DNA of 64,000 bases from Lithodes maja. Its lineage: Eukaryota; Arthropoda; Malacostraca; Decapoda; Lithodidae. Each line of letters begins with the position of its first letter. The stretch's first letter is position 1. Below are positions 22,150-33,757 of this stretch, one piece after another. Where the stretch lies: NCBI GenBank assembly GCA_037953745.1, contig JBAKBP010004408.1:1-64000 (forward strand). Direction: 5' to 3'. The notes below the pieces were generated by a model, which ran no database searches, had not been told where the DNA came from, and saw nothing but the letters and a program-made list of their open reading frames with translations. Made by a program: the position numbers and the translations under genes.

Positions 22150-24200
22150 GTAAATGTGTGGTAGAGGTATTAAGTGTTCAATACAGAGCTAAAATGTTTC
22201 GAGGTTGAATATTGCCTCCGACAAGAGAAGGATATTCTTTGGTTTTCCTTGCAACACCATTTACCTCTTGAGATTCATGACGCATTTTGACAGTTTATGG
22301 TGGCCCTTTTTCGACAATTTTATACAGCGTAAGAAGAACCTTTGGGATGTAGGATAAACTATAATTTATTAACAGTGATTAAATTATAGAAATATTTCTA
22401 TATCTATATTAATCACTATTGAAGTACCGGTAGCTTAAATGATGCAGGACAAACTATCAAACGTATTATTATGATAGTTACAGACACAAATACTTATAAT
22501 AAATTGACAGGTAGAATCTGTTTAATCTTTATATGCCTTAATTTACAACCATTTCACACACATTTGTTTTCACTCACGCCATCGCCTCCATTAGTTATAA
22601 TGGTGACACAAGGTTACGTAACATTGTTTCGGTTGTAACTGTTCATACATTACTTCCAAGTATGTGTTTTAATTAAGTGCACGTCCGTAATTTGTTTAAC
22701 AAATAACCTATAACTCAAATAACAATATCTACACTGCATCATATTATTATAATAATCAATTTTGAAACAAACTGCCTGGGGAACTTAGTATATGGTGAAA
22801 CCACAACAAACACTTCGGCTTATGACTCTCTAAAACATTTTTTCTTCTTCTCTTAAGTACCGTAAATAAAGCCCAGAGCGAAGAAGTGATTTTATATATT
22901 TCATATAATTACTTTATTTTTATTTTATTTTTATGTTTATTTGTTTATCCTGGTATACAACAGGTTCGGCCTTACATGGACACTTCACGTATACGCTATA
23001 CTGTATACGAACACGTGAAAATTGTGTATATCTATCTATATCAATTAATTGCACGTGGAAGAAAGACAATGGTACCGGTATTTTATAATATGTTACCCTT
23101 ATAATATACCAACCCTTGCATCTACTTTTCACAGCATGAATTTGAGAAATATTGGATTGAAAAATATATTCAGCAAATTGATGGTGTATACAGCTGATAA
23201 CTACAAACAAAATTAATATAACAATATTTATTACAAACAAAAATGTACAAATAAATGCCACCGTATATAAATAAGGCTATTATCAATAGTGTTCTTAGTT
23301 TAATGACGTGTTGCATAGGAAACCAAAAACTTTACCGGTAATCTTATTGTTGGGCAAGACGATAATCAAACTCAAAACATTTCCGCTGCGTGTTTAACAA
23401 TACCTCTACCACTCTAGTGTACATGTAATATCTTTGGAGGACAGCCTAAATAACACCATAGCTACCAAAGCCCCTTTCTTATCTACATATAATAGTCTGA
23501 ATATGGCTATAGTGAAATACATATAAGATGTCCTCGGTACCAAAAGGGTTACTAAAATGTCTCTATTTATGGCCTAGCTAAGATTCACCAAGGTCCTCTG
23601 CTCTTATGATATATAAATTCAGCTGCAGCGGAACGATATCCCTTAAGCTACTTCACACGTGATTAATATAGATATAGAAATATTAGTTCTATAAATGTGT
23701 CATGTTTAAGGAATTTTAGTCCGTTTTGTCTTACAAATCTCCACTGCCTTATGTTCGACTTAATAATTCGTGTCAACTGCCATATTTAATATAGCCTACC
23801 GAAATGTCATACCATATATTGGCATTTTGCCTCAACGTTATGATGAAACAGAGTCGAAATTAATGTGGTGCAAATTTATCCCAGACCAGATGGCTGGAGT
23901 AAAGTAGGAAAGAAGAGCAATTGGACAGAGGAAGAACAAGCTGAGAAGTGAGAAGTACAGTAGAAGACTGAAAGTTTTCGGGCTCAACCAAGTTGCTTCA
24001 TTGCAAATTTACATACATGCAATCCAATATTATATTTGACTGAACTGCACTTCTGTATTTGTTTATGTTAATCGAAGGGACAAGAAGAACCAGACCCACT
24101 CTCGTGGGTCCATCTATCCACTCGGAAGGAGGGAGAACCGTAGCACTCCCTTCACCACTTACATGTGGCCTCTCCCAACAGTTTAATCTCACCCTCTCCA
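22150..24200. other. AT-rich intergenic stretch, no gene seen
   Basis: Several short open frames occur but none shows a recognisable domain, splice-site pair or biased composition. No RNA gene was found by eye. Confidence 0.6.
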
Positions 24201-24202
24201 GT

Positions 24203-25285
24203 GAATGGAGTATAGTTATTTATTAACATTATTATTCAGTAAAAGAAGGAAGTTTAACAGTTACACGTCTTTATACCATCTCAATTAACTCTTCTTAATA
24301 CCACAGATCCTTCATTAGCTGCATACAATTGCTTAAATATAGCTAAATAAAAAATAAACGGAACCCTGGTACGGAAGGGGTTAATCTCGGAGGGAGCAGC
24401 GCTCGCTGAGGTAATTGATCGACGCCAAATCTCCTCAAGTAAGAAAATAACATGCAACTATGTGTAAAGTAATGTTACATTAATGTGTGTGGCCGTGTGT
24501 TTGCGTTGACTAGTTACGAAATATGAATAGATTAGTGTGAACTTCCGTAGTTAAGGGGGAGGTGGGTTGACAGGCGAATACTGTATTGAGAATACACACG
24601 TAACCATATATTTTTTAACTTTTATTATTCAATGCATTGAATCAAGGTACCCATTTGATGTATAGGTCAATGATCTGTTTTAATAGTATTGTATTTATAC
24701 AGTAAAACACATAAATACATGCCTACTCCAGATATTGGGATATATTGGCTTAATTAATCATAACTTGATTGAACTATGAGAATATAAAAATATATTAAAG
24801 TCTCAATTGTATCTGACTTAGATAACAATATCTCGTTAATATACCGGTACTTACATATTCGAATGGATCATAACACCTAATATTGAGCTAGGTTTATAAT
24901 AATTGGCAAATATGAACATGAGCTACGTAACCTATTACTATTTTAACTATATGTTATATCATTTTAGGAAGAAGATTTGGAAAGCATGCACAAAAATACA
25001 TAGATACGATGATGGAGGGAGACATGAGAGAAAGGAAGGAGAAAGAGGTTATCGTGCTATTTATCATTCTATAGTCAGGGCCCTGGTTATAGTCACAGTG
25101 GAGGAAACAATCCAGGGGGAGGGGCTTACATAAGTGAAACAGGAAAGAAAGAGGAAGGTAGGGTTTGGCTGAGAGGGGGTAGTAGAGAGGGGAAGGAGTG
25201 GGGGTGGGGGGTGTATCAATGTTACCAACACAATTCGCGATTCTCTGCCGGGCAGGTGTATCAGGACTTATGTCCACAATAGTAC
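24203..25285 (-). repeat. Dispersed repeat X, copy B (uninterrupted)
   Basis: An inverted relative of 16812-17499 plus 20680-20945. It carries a single uninterrupted TGTTATTTTCTTACTTGAGG site (minus strand, about 24440-24460), the pre-insertion state of the RTE-like LINE in copy A. The copies are clearly diverged, so the repeat family predates that LINE insertion. No long ORF is present. Confidence 0.7.
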
Positions 25286-25429
25286 CTTACCCTTCTGGCT
25301 TCTTGCCACCACCAACACGATCCCCTCCCCCCACCCACTCGCTGACTATCGGTCGCCTCACAAGGAAAAAAAAATAAAATCTGTGGCGGCGAAACGACTG
25401 CACCAATTGGTTCCATATTTGTGTGACAA

Positions 25430-25745
25430 GTCCCTTATGCCCCTTTCACACATACAGGACTCGGGTGCCGCATGCAGCAGAGTAGCTAGTCGTGTGGGTT
25501 TTTTTCCCCGACTTGGTGGAGCTGGCTCGGTATGCCGCATCCAAAGGACTTCACCAGACTACAGCCGCATACAGCCGACGTTGTCGTCTTGACTCCGGAG
25601 AAGTCTTGAGACTCGAACCGACAATGGAAATAGCGGTCATTTGTACATGCCGACTACACCCGCATCTATAAGACTTCAGGCGATCGACTCCAGACTACAG
25701 ACGATCGACTTCAGAGTCGATCCGCATACACTCCCATAAAGCCGA
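25430..25745. repeat. CCGCAT/GACTCC-rich block of unknown origin
   Basis: Begins with TTATGCCCCTTTCACACAT, like the block at 12315, and continues with repeated GCCGCAT, GACTACAG and GATCGACTTCAG-type words. CpG-rich against its background. No coding function is supported. Confidence 0.4.
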
Positions 25746-26093
25746 CACATACAGGTTCTGTGGCCAACGGAGGTTACATGAATGGTTAGTAATAATAAGA
25801 TCTAAAATAGGGGTAGAAAGGTATATCACTATCAATATACAAAATTATATATATATATGTGTTATACCTGTGGTTATTGACAGTACAGTGACGCTATTAA
25901 GGGGAGATGGGCCGTTTTTTGTTTTTTTTGTTTTTTTTTGGGGGGGAGGGGTCTGTTAATTAATGTATTCCTTTATTTCTTAGTTTCCTCGCTAGACCTC
26001 CATCAAGCTTAGAAAAATACCCCCTAAATCCCCTTCAAGATAAATTTGTAAATTTTTTCGGTAGAAAAATATCCCAGTTTGCTTTCGCTCGCC

Positions 26094-26126
<33 letters not shown>

Positions 26127-26223
26127 ACGAAACGTCTTAAAATTGTCAACTATATGGGGCGAAAGGTTTTAAATTCGCCAAACTGATAGGCCGAGCGTCA
26201 TATAATCCCAAAACAAATGGGGC

Positions 26224-26261
26224 TTAACCGAGGCCACCAAGGTCTCGGTGGCCTCGGTTAA
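26224..26261. repeat. Perfect 15-bp hairpin
   Basis: TTAACCGAGGCCACC (26224-26238) and GGTGGCCTCGGTTAA (26247-26261) are exact reverse complements around an 8-base loop. No U-run follows on the plus strand, and a terminator role is not expected in a eukaryote. Confidence 0.9.
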
Positions 26262-26599
26262 CACGAGGGAGAAAAGGGACTAGAAAAACGACCCATGTCC
26301 CCTTGAGTCACGTCTCGGCTGTCATTATGTTTGGTTCGCTCTGTGCTGTATTAATGTGGGTCTGATGTTGAATAGGGGTGGGTAAGTGTAGGAACATGTT
26401 TGTATACCTCACTCAAAAAGAAGAAGTCATGTGTAAATATTGCCGATACCAATTATTGATCAAAACGTAATTGGGTTGCCAGGACATCACTTATTAGGCC
26501 GACTGTACAGGGGCTCCAGTATGGGGGAGGGGGGATCTCTGTTATGATAGGGTCTCTGGTGGGCGGAGGAAAGACCATAATATTTTATGGTGAAGAAGT

Positions 26600-26635
26600 G
26601 GGCGGGGGATGAAGGGCGGGGGTGGGTGAAGGGGG
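26600..26635 (+). other. Strong G-quadruplex-type motif
   Basis: Six runs of at least three G are separated by loops of one to five bases within 36 bp (GGGCGGGGG, GGGCGGGGGTGGG, GGGGG). It lies in a G-rich stretch from about 26520 to 26720. Confidence 0.75.
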
Positions 26636-26758
26636 CGGTCCGTGGAAATGGGGGTTGAGGGAGTGGGGTATTGGGAGGTCGTCGAAATGGGGGGAAAGGG
26701 TGTGGGGTATTGGGGAGGACTGAACGGAATACAGTAGACCTCAGAATGGGGACTATAA

Positions 26759-26904
26759 ATGGCAGGTAGAGAGGGAGGAAGGGGAGGTAGAGAGGGAGGG
26801 GGAGAGGTAGAGGTAGAGATGGGGAGGAGGGAAGGAGGGGGAGGTAGAGAGGAGGCGGGAGGTAGAGAGGGAGGGGGAGGTAGAAAGGGAGGGAGAGGTA
26901 GAAA
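26759..26904 (+). repeat. GGGAGGTAGAGA purine minisatellite
   Basis: Imperfect repeats of GAGGTAGAGAGGGAGGG-like units, nearly all purine plus T on this strand. It abuts the 3' tail of a truncated CR1-like LINE. Confidence 0.8.
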
Positions 26905-27090
26905 GATTCAGATTCAGATTAGATTCAGATTCAGATTAGATTCAGATTATTTTATTTCCATTAAATATACAATGGCTGTTCATACAGTTGTAACATCTTA
27001 AACAAATTACATAATACATAGACACTTAGACTATCTCCCCGGAATGAGCCGCAGGATCTTTGTAATACTAACCATTCCCTGTGCTCCTAG
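26905..27090 (-). mobile_element. Severely 5'-truncated CR1-like LINE, 3' UTR only
   Basis: On the minus strand it ends in repeats of AATCTGAATC. Its UTR words (AATGGCTGTTCATACA, AAACAAATTACATAATACAT on the plus strand) match, with divergence, those at 27097-27200 of the longer element next to it. It is a second copy placed head-to-tail with that element. Confidence 0.7.
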
Positions 27091-27485
27091 AGATTCAGAT
27101 TTAGATTCATATTATTTTCTTCTGTTAATTATGCAACGGCTGTTCATACAATAAATTAATTTTAAACAAATTGCATGATGCATAATACATTAACAGTGTC
27201 GTACAATTATTACAAAAATAGGCAATGGTATAAATCAACATAATACATAATTTAATACAGGCGGACATAATCATGATGGGGTTCGTTGTGCACTGGGAGC
27301 TAAGGTGTATTGAGATCGCCTCGTACCTATACACAACGAACGTATTATAGTCTGCATGGTTGGTATCTAAAGAGAGGGTACAAAGTACAAAGGAGTACAA
27401 AGTAAATCAAGCAACAACAGGTCTAGTGACCCTTCTAGGCTGCTTGTCCTCCAAAACACTGAGGATCAAGTGTCCAAACATTGGT

Positions 27486-30455
27486 TTAGAGTGGGTAAGG
27501 GAACATTGGAAAGGGAACTACTGCCCTAGAACTACTGTCCGTGGCAGGATTAGGAAGATAGTAGGGGACAGAAGGGTTAGTAACTGAGGGGGGGATAAAA
27601 TAAAGATATTCATTTACAAACGCAGTCAGTCGCGGGTTTGATGCGAGATATTTGTCTAAGCGGAGTTTAAATGAATCAACGGTGCTGCAGTCTATAACGT
27701 CTCGGGGAAGCCCATTCCACAAGTTGACAACTCGATTGAAGAAGAAATTCTTAAATTCGTGAGTTAAAAGATTTGCCAATAATTTTGCAACCGTTTCCCC
27801 GCGTGTAATTAGATTGGTCGATAGTGAAGTACTTACTTCAGTTCATATTGTCGATGCCTTTGATGATTTTGAACACTTGAATTAAGTCACCTCTTAATCT
27901 GCGCTGGGTTAAAGGAAATAGATTTAATTCTCTAAGACGCTGCTCTTCGTATGGTTTGTTCTTTAGGCTAGGTATCATTTTGGTAACTACGTTGAACTCG
28001 TTCTAGCTTGTTTATATCTTTTTGGTAATAAGGGCACCAGGATTGAACGCAGTATTCCAGAAGAGGGCGGACTAAGGAATTGTAAAGGGTTAGGATAACT
28101 TCTTTGGATTTATGCTCAAATGACCTGCCTATAAAGCCAATTATTTTGTTTGCCTTCTTAACAACTTCTGAACATTGTTGACTCGGTTTTAGGTTACTCG
28201 ATATTGTTACTCCCAGATCGGTTTCTCTGTTTATATTCTTAAGCTGAGTGCCATTCATCGAATAGTTTGCTTTCTCATTTAGGTATCCGATATGTAGTAC
28301 TTTACATATTTTATCCGCATTGAAACTCATTTGCCAAATTTGGGCCCAACATGACAATTTATCTAGATTGTGTTGCATATCGTCAACTTGTTCTTTTGAG
28401 AGTACGCTATTTGCAATTTTTGTATCGTCAGCAAATTTTGAGATTGTACAGGTGAGACCCTCATCTATGTCATTGATGTAAATTAGAAAGAGAATTGGTC
28501 CTAGTACCGATCCCTGGGGTACCCCGCTACTTACATTGGTCCATTTAGATGCCTTACCTTTTATGACTACTCTTTGCTTTCTGTCGCTGAGCCAATTTTC
28601 TATCCATTTCAACACACCGTCTTGTATTCCATGCGCTTTTAGTTTTAGCAGTAAACATTTGTGGGGAACTTTGTCAAAGGCCTTTTTGAAAATCAAGGTA
28701 TATAATATCTACAGCTTTACGCTCATCGTAGAGGTTAAGGATATCGTGGAAGAAGTCTAAGAGGTTTGTTAAACAGGAACGTTTTTTACGAAAGCCGTGT
28801 TGAGTATCTTTAAGTAAGTTATTTGCCTCTAAGTGATTTACGAGTCTGTCTCTTATGACCGTTTCTAACATTTTACATACAGTTGAGGTTAAGCTAATTG
28901 GACGATAGTTACAGGGTAGGGATTTGCTGCCTTTTTTTAATATTGGTGTTACGTTGGCTAGCTTCCACTGATCAGGTATAGTCCCAGACTGCAAGGATTC
29001 ATTGAATAGCAATGTCAGTGGTTTGGAGAGCTCATCCTTAGCTTCCTTTAGAACTCTAGACGAGATTGTATCAGGTCCAGGCGTTTTATTTACCTTGAGT
29101 TTATCTAAACAATTCAATACTTCTCTCTCTGTAACGGTGATATTGCTTAGAACATCTGAATTATCAATCTGAATCGGTGATTGTGTAGGGATATCACTGA
29201 GGTCTTCGGTTGTAAAAACTGATGCAAAGAAGGTATTGAGGGCATTACTCATTTGTACTTCGTCTTTGGTGTATTCTCCATTTTCATCGACTAATGGTCC
29301 AACAGTTGAAGTAACTACTTTTTTCTTTCTGATATAACTATAGAATTCTTTCGGGTTTGTTTTACTTTGATTCGCAACATGTAACTCCAGGGTCTTTTTA
29401 CTTTGCTTAATTAACTTTTTGGCTTTGCGTCGTAGCTCTACAAATTTCACCCGTTCTTCGTCATTTTGTGAGGATTTTAATATATCATTAGCAAATTTTT
29501 TAGCAAGCAGACAGTCTGAAATATCTTTATTCCATCATTTGGGCTTATCATTATGGCCTGGACGCCGTATTTTTGATGGTATGCAGTCTTGCACTGCCTT
29601 AAGGTAAGTGGTTGTGAAACACTCCCAAGATGTATTTATGTCGTTATTGTTAGTCAGAAAGCTCCAGTCAGTTTCTTTAAGCTTTGATTTAAGTTTATGA
29701 AAATTTGCTTTCTTGAAATTAGGGACTTTCTCAATGCTGCTATTTGATTTGTTACTAGTAAACTTTAAAGTGAAAGTTATCGTACGATGGTCGCTGTTAC
29801 TGAATTCATCACCAACATTCAAATTCTCTATTAATTCTTCTTTTGTTGTGAGTACAAGGTCAAGCACATTATTACCACGGGTCGGAGATTGTACAAATTG
29901 AAAAAGTGAACTCTCTTGCAAGTTAGCATAGAGGTCGTGTCCAGAGTGTGAAGTAAGAATATCACCCCATTTAGTCACGGGTAAGTTGAAATCGCCAAGA
30001 ATTACGGTATCTTGTATGTTAGTTATTTCTGCAATTTGTTCATAAATTTCACTGTCAGTTTGCACTGATTGAGCTGGGGGTCTATATAATAAAGCTAGTG
30101 TTATTTTAGTTCCTTGTTTATTATTTAATAGTACGTAAGATATGTCTATATTCGCAATTTGAGGTTTTGACATTAAGATGGGATTAAGGCTTTCCTTTAT
30201 AAAAAACAGAACTCCTCCTTCATTTCTATTGATCCGACTTTTCTCAAACATTGTATAACCAGGAAGCGTATATTCGGCTAAAAAGTCTCTGTCTTCCGTA
30301 TTTAACCAAGATTCTGTAATGACGATTATATCATAATGTTCTGTAAACACGATTTCCTCTAGATCTGAAAATTTATTGCGTATGCTACGAGCATTTACAT
30401 AAAACACCTTAAGAGTATTAGAGTTGGATGTTACCGATTGTGCATTGTCTGAATT
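27486..30455 (-). pseudogene. CR1-like LINE ORF2: endonuclease and reverse transcriptase
   Basis: The endonuclease part (29535-30407 plus about 15 upstream codons) shows VFYVNARSIRNKFSDL, ITESWLN, YRPPAQS, VILGDFNLP and FSNSDHRTI. An in-frame TGA (29535-29537) replaces a Trp codon before WNKDIS. The RT part follows: LKVNKTPGPDTISSRVLK, WKLANVTPILKKGSK, NYRPISLTS, QHGFRKKRSCLTNL. An extra A near 28690 then shifts frame just before FKKAFDKVPH. Further on are SGVPQGSVLGPILFLIY, SKFADDTKI (catalytic FADD), TDLGVTISSNLKPSQQC and LVRPLLEYC. A second frameshift lies near 27975. The C-terminal piece (27486-27779) includes FFFNRVVNLWNGLP. These lesions disable the protein, which would nick DNA and prime reverse transcription. 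Confidence 0.88.
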
Positions 30456-30472
30456 TTCAGTTCGTATTTGAC

Positions 30473-31471
30473 TTACACTACCCTGTCTGGGGTCTGGTTG
30501 ACCCCGTTTTTTGAACGGAAATCCTTGACTACATCGTTCAGCAGACGACCAAGACGTGCAGCTCCTACTTCATTGAGATGTACACCATCTCCTGAAAACA
30601 AAGATTTATCACATTAAAAATTATCCTACATGTCGACAAAGCCGATGTCCTCCTCCCTGCAGAGTTTGGCTAGTCGGCGATTTGTACTGGTAGCTATGTT
30701 GTAGAATCGGTTTTCTACATCAATCCGGGGAACAATTCCTGAAATTAAGATTCTATTAGATTTTTCCTTGAAGGACCTGATCAGCAGCCGGTACTTGCAA
30801 AGTAGTTCCTCTGACCGCGTCCGTTGGACATCGTTAGATCCAACGTGGATGACGTACGTAGTGCTTGCGGGGGCGAGCCTGGAAACCTCTTCCACAGCCG
30901 CAACAATGTCGTCCACGCCGCCACCTGGGATACAGAATCGCTTTCTGGTCCTGGGTGCCCTGGCGCAGAACTTGGTTAGTTGGCCACGGACCATGGAGTC
31001 GCCCACAAGCCGAACTTCTTCCGTTTCCTCTTCCTCGTCAATAGCCAGAATTTTGAAGCGGTTTTGGCATGTTGTCGGGATGACCTTCCTGGTACTGGTA
31101 CTGGGATGCACATTGTTTCTCACTAACTGAAAATTGTCCTGGGGGGGAGTGAGAGTAGAGTCATTATTATTTTCTGCAACATCTAAGGTAGCTGCTGGTG
31201 TGGGTACCGGTACCGGTATTGTATGCACTGGAATGGCGGTTGACATCGTAGTGGTTTCTTGGGCCGAGGGCACGCCTACGTTGAGTGTGGCAAATTCTTG
31301 AAGGGATTCAAGCTTCGTAGTCAGGGCATCGATCTTGTGGTGAGCTGCATTCAATTCATCCGCAATCTTCTCTCGGAGCTGGCAAAATCTACAAATTTGG
31401 ACATCAGTATCAACAAACATGGTAGGGCCAAATTTACCGGAACAACTCGTGCAGGTTCGTTGCGGCGCCAT
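30473..31471 (-). pseudogene. CR1-like LINE ORF1: zinc finger plus SGNH-type esterase
   Basis: The likely start is the Met of MAPQRTCTSCSGKF (31469-31471). An in-frame upstream Met at 31531 is less likely because it precedes the conserved start. N-terminal paired cysteines (CTSC ... CRFC) form a PHD-like finger, followed by a helical segment. The C-terminal domain has RLVGDSMVRG (nucleophile Ser block), YVIHVGSNDVQ, LISGIVPRID and, further on, FSGDGVHLNEVG (catalytic Asp/His block), as in CR1 ORF1 esterases. Two in-frame stops (TAG at 30626-30628, TAA at 30614-30616) fall between the last two blocks. The frame then runs open to its normal TAA at 30473. Confidence 0.85.
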
Positions 31472-31499
31472 GACGATATAATCACAATATGACTGAAAA

Positions 31500-32240
31500 T
31501 CACACAAATTTATGGTAGCAAAATGGTACAATTAACGCCTGAAAATCACAAAAAATTTATGTTAGCAATGTGATACAATTAATTCCTGAAAATCACACAA
31601 AATGTTGTTAGCAATATGATAAAATTAATATGCCTGTAAATCACAAACAATATGTTAGCAATAGAACACAATTCATGCCTGAAAAGAAAAAAAAATTATG
31701 TTAGCAGTATGACAAAGTTAAAGCCTGAAAATCACAAATGGACTAGAAATTTGTTACAAAATTTACTGGAAAAAAAAGTGGGAGAGGGTTAATGTAGCCT
31801 AGTGAGAAAACTGGAAAACAGTATACAGTACAGTAACAACAAATATTTGTTAGCAATATGGTACAATTAATGCCTGTAAATCACAAAAAGAATATGTTAA
31901 TCACAAGAACACAATTTATGCCTGAAAATATAACAAAAAATGATGTTAGCAGTATGACACATTTAAAGCCTGAAAATTGTAAATGGACTAGTGATTTGTT
32001 ACAAAATTTACTGGGGAAAAAAAGTGGGAGAGGGTTAATTTAGCCTAGTGAGAAAACTGGAAAGCAGTATACAGTACAGTAACAAAAAATATTGGTTAGC
32101 AATATGATACAATTAATGCCTGTAAATCACAAAAAGGATATGTTGATCACAAAAAGAATATGTTAGCACTAGAACACAATTGTATGCCTGAAAATAAAAA
32201 TAAAATTATGTTAGCAGTATGACACAGTTAGGCAAAAGCC
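31500..32240 (-). repeat. Tandem-repeat 5' region of the CR1-like LINE
   Basis: Imperfect short units of about 50-60 bp (TGTTAGCAATATG, CAATTAATGCCTG, AATCACAAA on the plus strand) are nested in a larger unit of about 245 bp. The larger unit is marked by AAATGGACTAG at 31736 and 31981 and by GTGGGAGAGGGTTAAT shortly after each. Its position just upstream of ORF1 on the minus strand suggests promoter-bearing monomers, but promoter activity is only inferred. Confidence 0.7.
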
Positions 32241-32596
32241 TGTATATTAGTTTATACAGTGGTCGACACAATACTAATAATAATGGAGTTAGTAATATCC
32301 CTGGCAAGAGTGTGAGAGGCCTATTATTATGGTGACAAGTATCTGAAATGCGATTAATAAATAGGCTATCAAAAAGTATTACAGTAACTAAATTATTCTA
32401 ACCCAATATTAAAACTATCTTGACAAATGTTAGTGTGTGCGATTTATATAGATAACCAAGATAAAAAGTTCAACCAAGTACAGTATTGGCTAGACTTTGA
32501 TATATAAAATACAAGAAGAGGGTTTGTTTATGCGTACACAGGTGGCGCTGGTATCGGCGGCGTCTCTACCAACTTGACAAATAGAATTTTGAAAAA

Positions 32597-32885
32597 CAAA
32601 CGTTTATTAGTCAAAACTACAGTATAATGTCATGCAAGATAACTACTGGGTGGTTTGCTAAGCACTTAACTACAGTGAGGGCTAAAATATCTACAATAAG
32701 TGATAGAACTGTATAATATGAAACAAGCAAATAGTTTGTTTACTTTAGAGCGTCGGTCGTCACTAACCGGTACAAATGTAAACAAAAGCAGTCTCGATAA
32801 ACAAACGTTTATCAGTCAAAAACACAGCAAAATTACATGCAAAGCAACTACAGGGTAGTTAAGCTAGAGCTTAGCTACAGTTCAT
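32597..32885 (+). repeat. Two diverged direct repeats about 204 bp apart
   Basis: AACAAACGTTTATTAGTCAAAA at about 32597 (first 20 bases are the marker) and AACAAACGTTTATCAGTC at about 32801 head related stretches of about 85 bp, both with an ACTACRGGGTRGTT-like core. The intervening 33,000-33,350 region has no recognised gene. Confidence 0.5.
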
Positions 32886-33401
32886 GCAAACAAATAAGGG
32901 GATGAGTAATGGAGTACTCAAGTTATGGTCAAATTTCGAGCAGCGAGAGCGAAGTGTTGTTGGCGGTGTGACGCATGTCGAGTATGAGCATGCTGTACAG
33001 AACGCCCAGTCAGGCCCCACTCTCGCTAGGATCGTCAGGGCAGGAACTTTGGCTGTAGTCTGTGTAGAGTTTCCTAACTTAGTTTATGTGAGCCGTTGTA
33101 CTATAAGTATTATAAATATGTATTTTGTTTTCATCTGAGTCAACGAGTTCTATTTTATATCATTAGTTATAAGTGTTGTGTGTGGGACTTATTTGTAATG
33201 ATGAGAGGAGAGAGAGTGCGTAACGGGGGGAACAGTGAGTGCGCCACGCTGCAGGTAGGCCTAATTCCCTCCTCCCTCCTCCCTCCTCCTTCTCAGCGCG
33301 TGGGAAATCCTTTGTCGATCCCAGATTGAGAGAGAATATTACGTAATGATTGTCAGTGGGCGGTCCTTAGTAGTTGGCGATCTGCTCACTAGAGGGCCGA
33401 G

Positions 33402-33436
33402 TATAAAAAGGGAGGTCTCGCCATGCTTTACTCAGA
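33402..33436 (+). promoter_or_regulatory. Candidate RNA polymerase II core promoter
   Basis: TATAAAA at 33402-33408 is followed about 31 bases later by TCAGAAC (33432-33438), an arthropod initiator-like element. Spacing and order match a TATA/Inr promoter. The transcript it would start is unknown. It lies about 320 bp upstream of the LTR array and could be a relic LTR promoter of another element. Confidence 0.4.
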
Positions 33437-33757
33437 ACTCATCAGGCAGAGCGACTTCTCATATCCCTTGCAACTATCCATATTCTTCCGACTGATGTGA
33501 ACTTTCTCTACTCTCTGAACAGCCTATCTTCTTCTCTTCTCGTCCCTTTTTAACCAATGACCCCTTTGGTGCAGATTTAGTCAGCCAAAGTATTATCGCT
33601 TGAGTTCTCACGAGATAAGTGCCTGTTAGATAGCCTATTTTTGGAAGGGTTAACTAGAATAGGATTGATTGATGTTTGTTGCACTCGTATATGCATTTCC
33701 CTGTGTGCGATTATTCATGTTCCTGTTTTCTGCTGGTTTAGGCAATGCTAGACTGGG

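Larger units (their letters stand above)
27091..32240 (-). mobile_element. CR1-like LINE, long but broken copy
   Basis: Minus-strand order: tandem-repeat 5' region (31500-32240), ORF1 (30473-31471), ORF2 (about 30455 to 27486), 3' UTR, and a tail of AATCTGAATCT repeats ending near 27091. The ORF1 zinc-finger plus esterase arrangement, the AP endonuclease plus RT ORF2, and a short-repeat tail instead of poly-A all fit the CR1 clade. At least two nonsense codons in ORF1 and several lesions in ORF2 make this copy inactive. Confidence 0.85.

Noticed and set aside
25600..25630. GGTTCGAGTCTC on the minus strand resembling a tRNA B box
   Set aside because: No A box at the right distance and no cloverleaf-compatible stems nearby.
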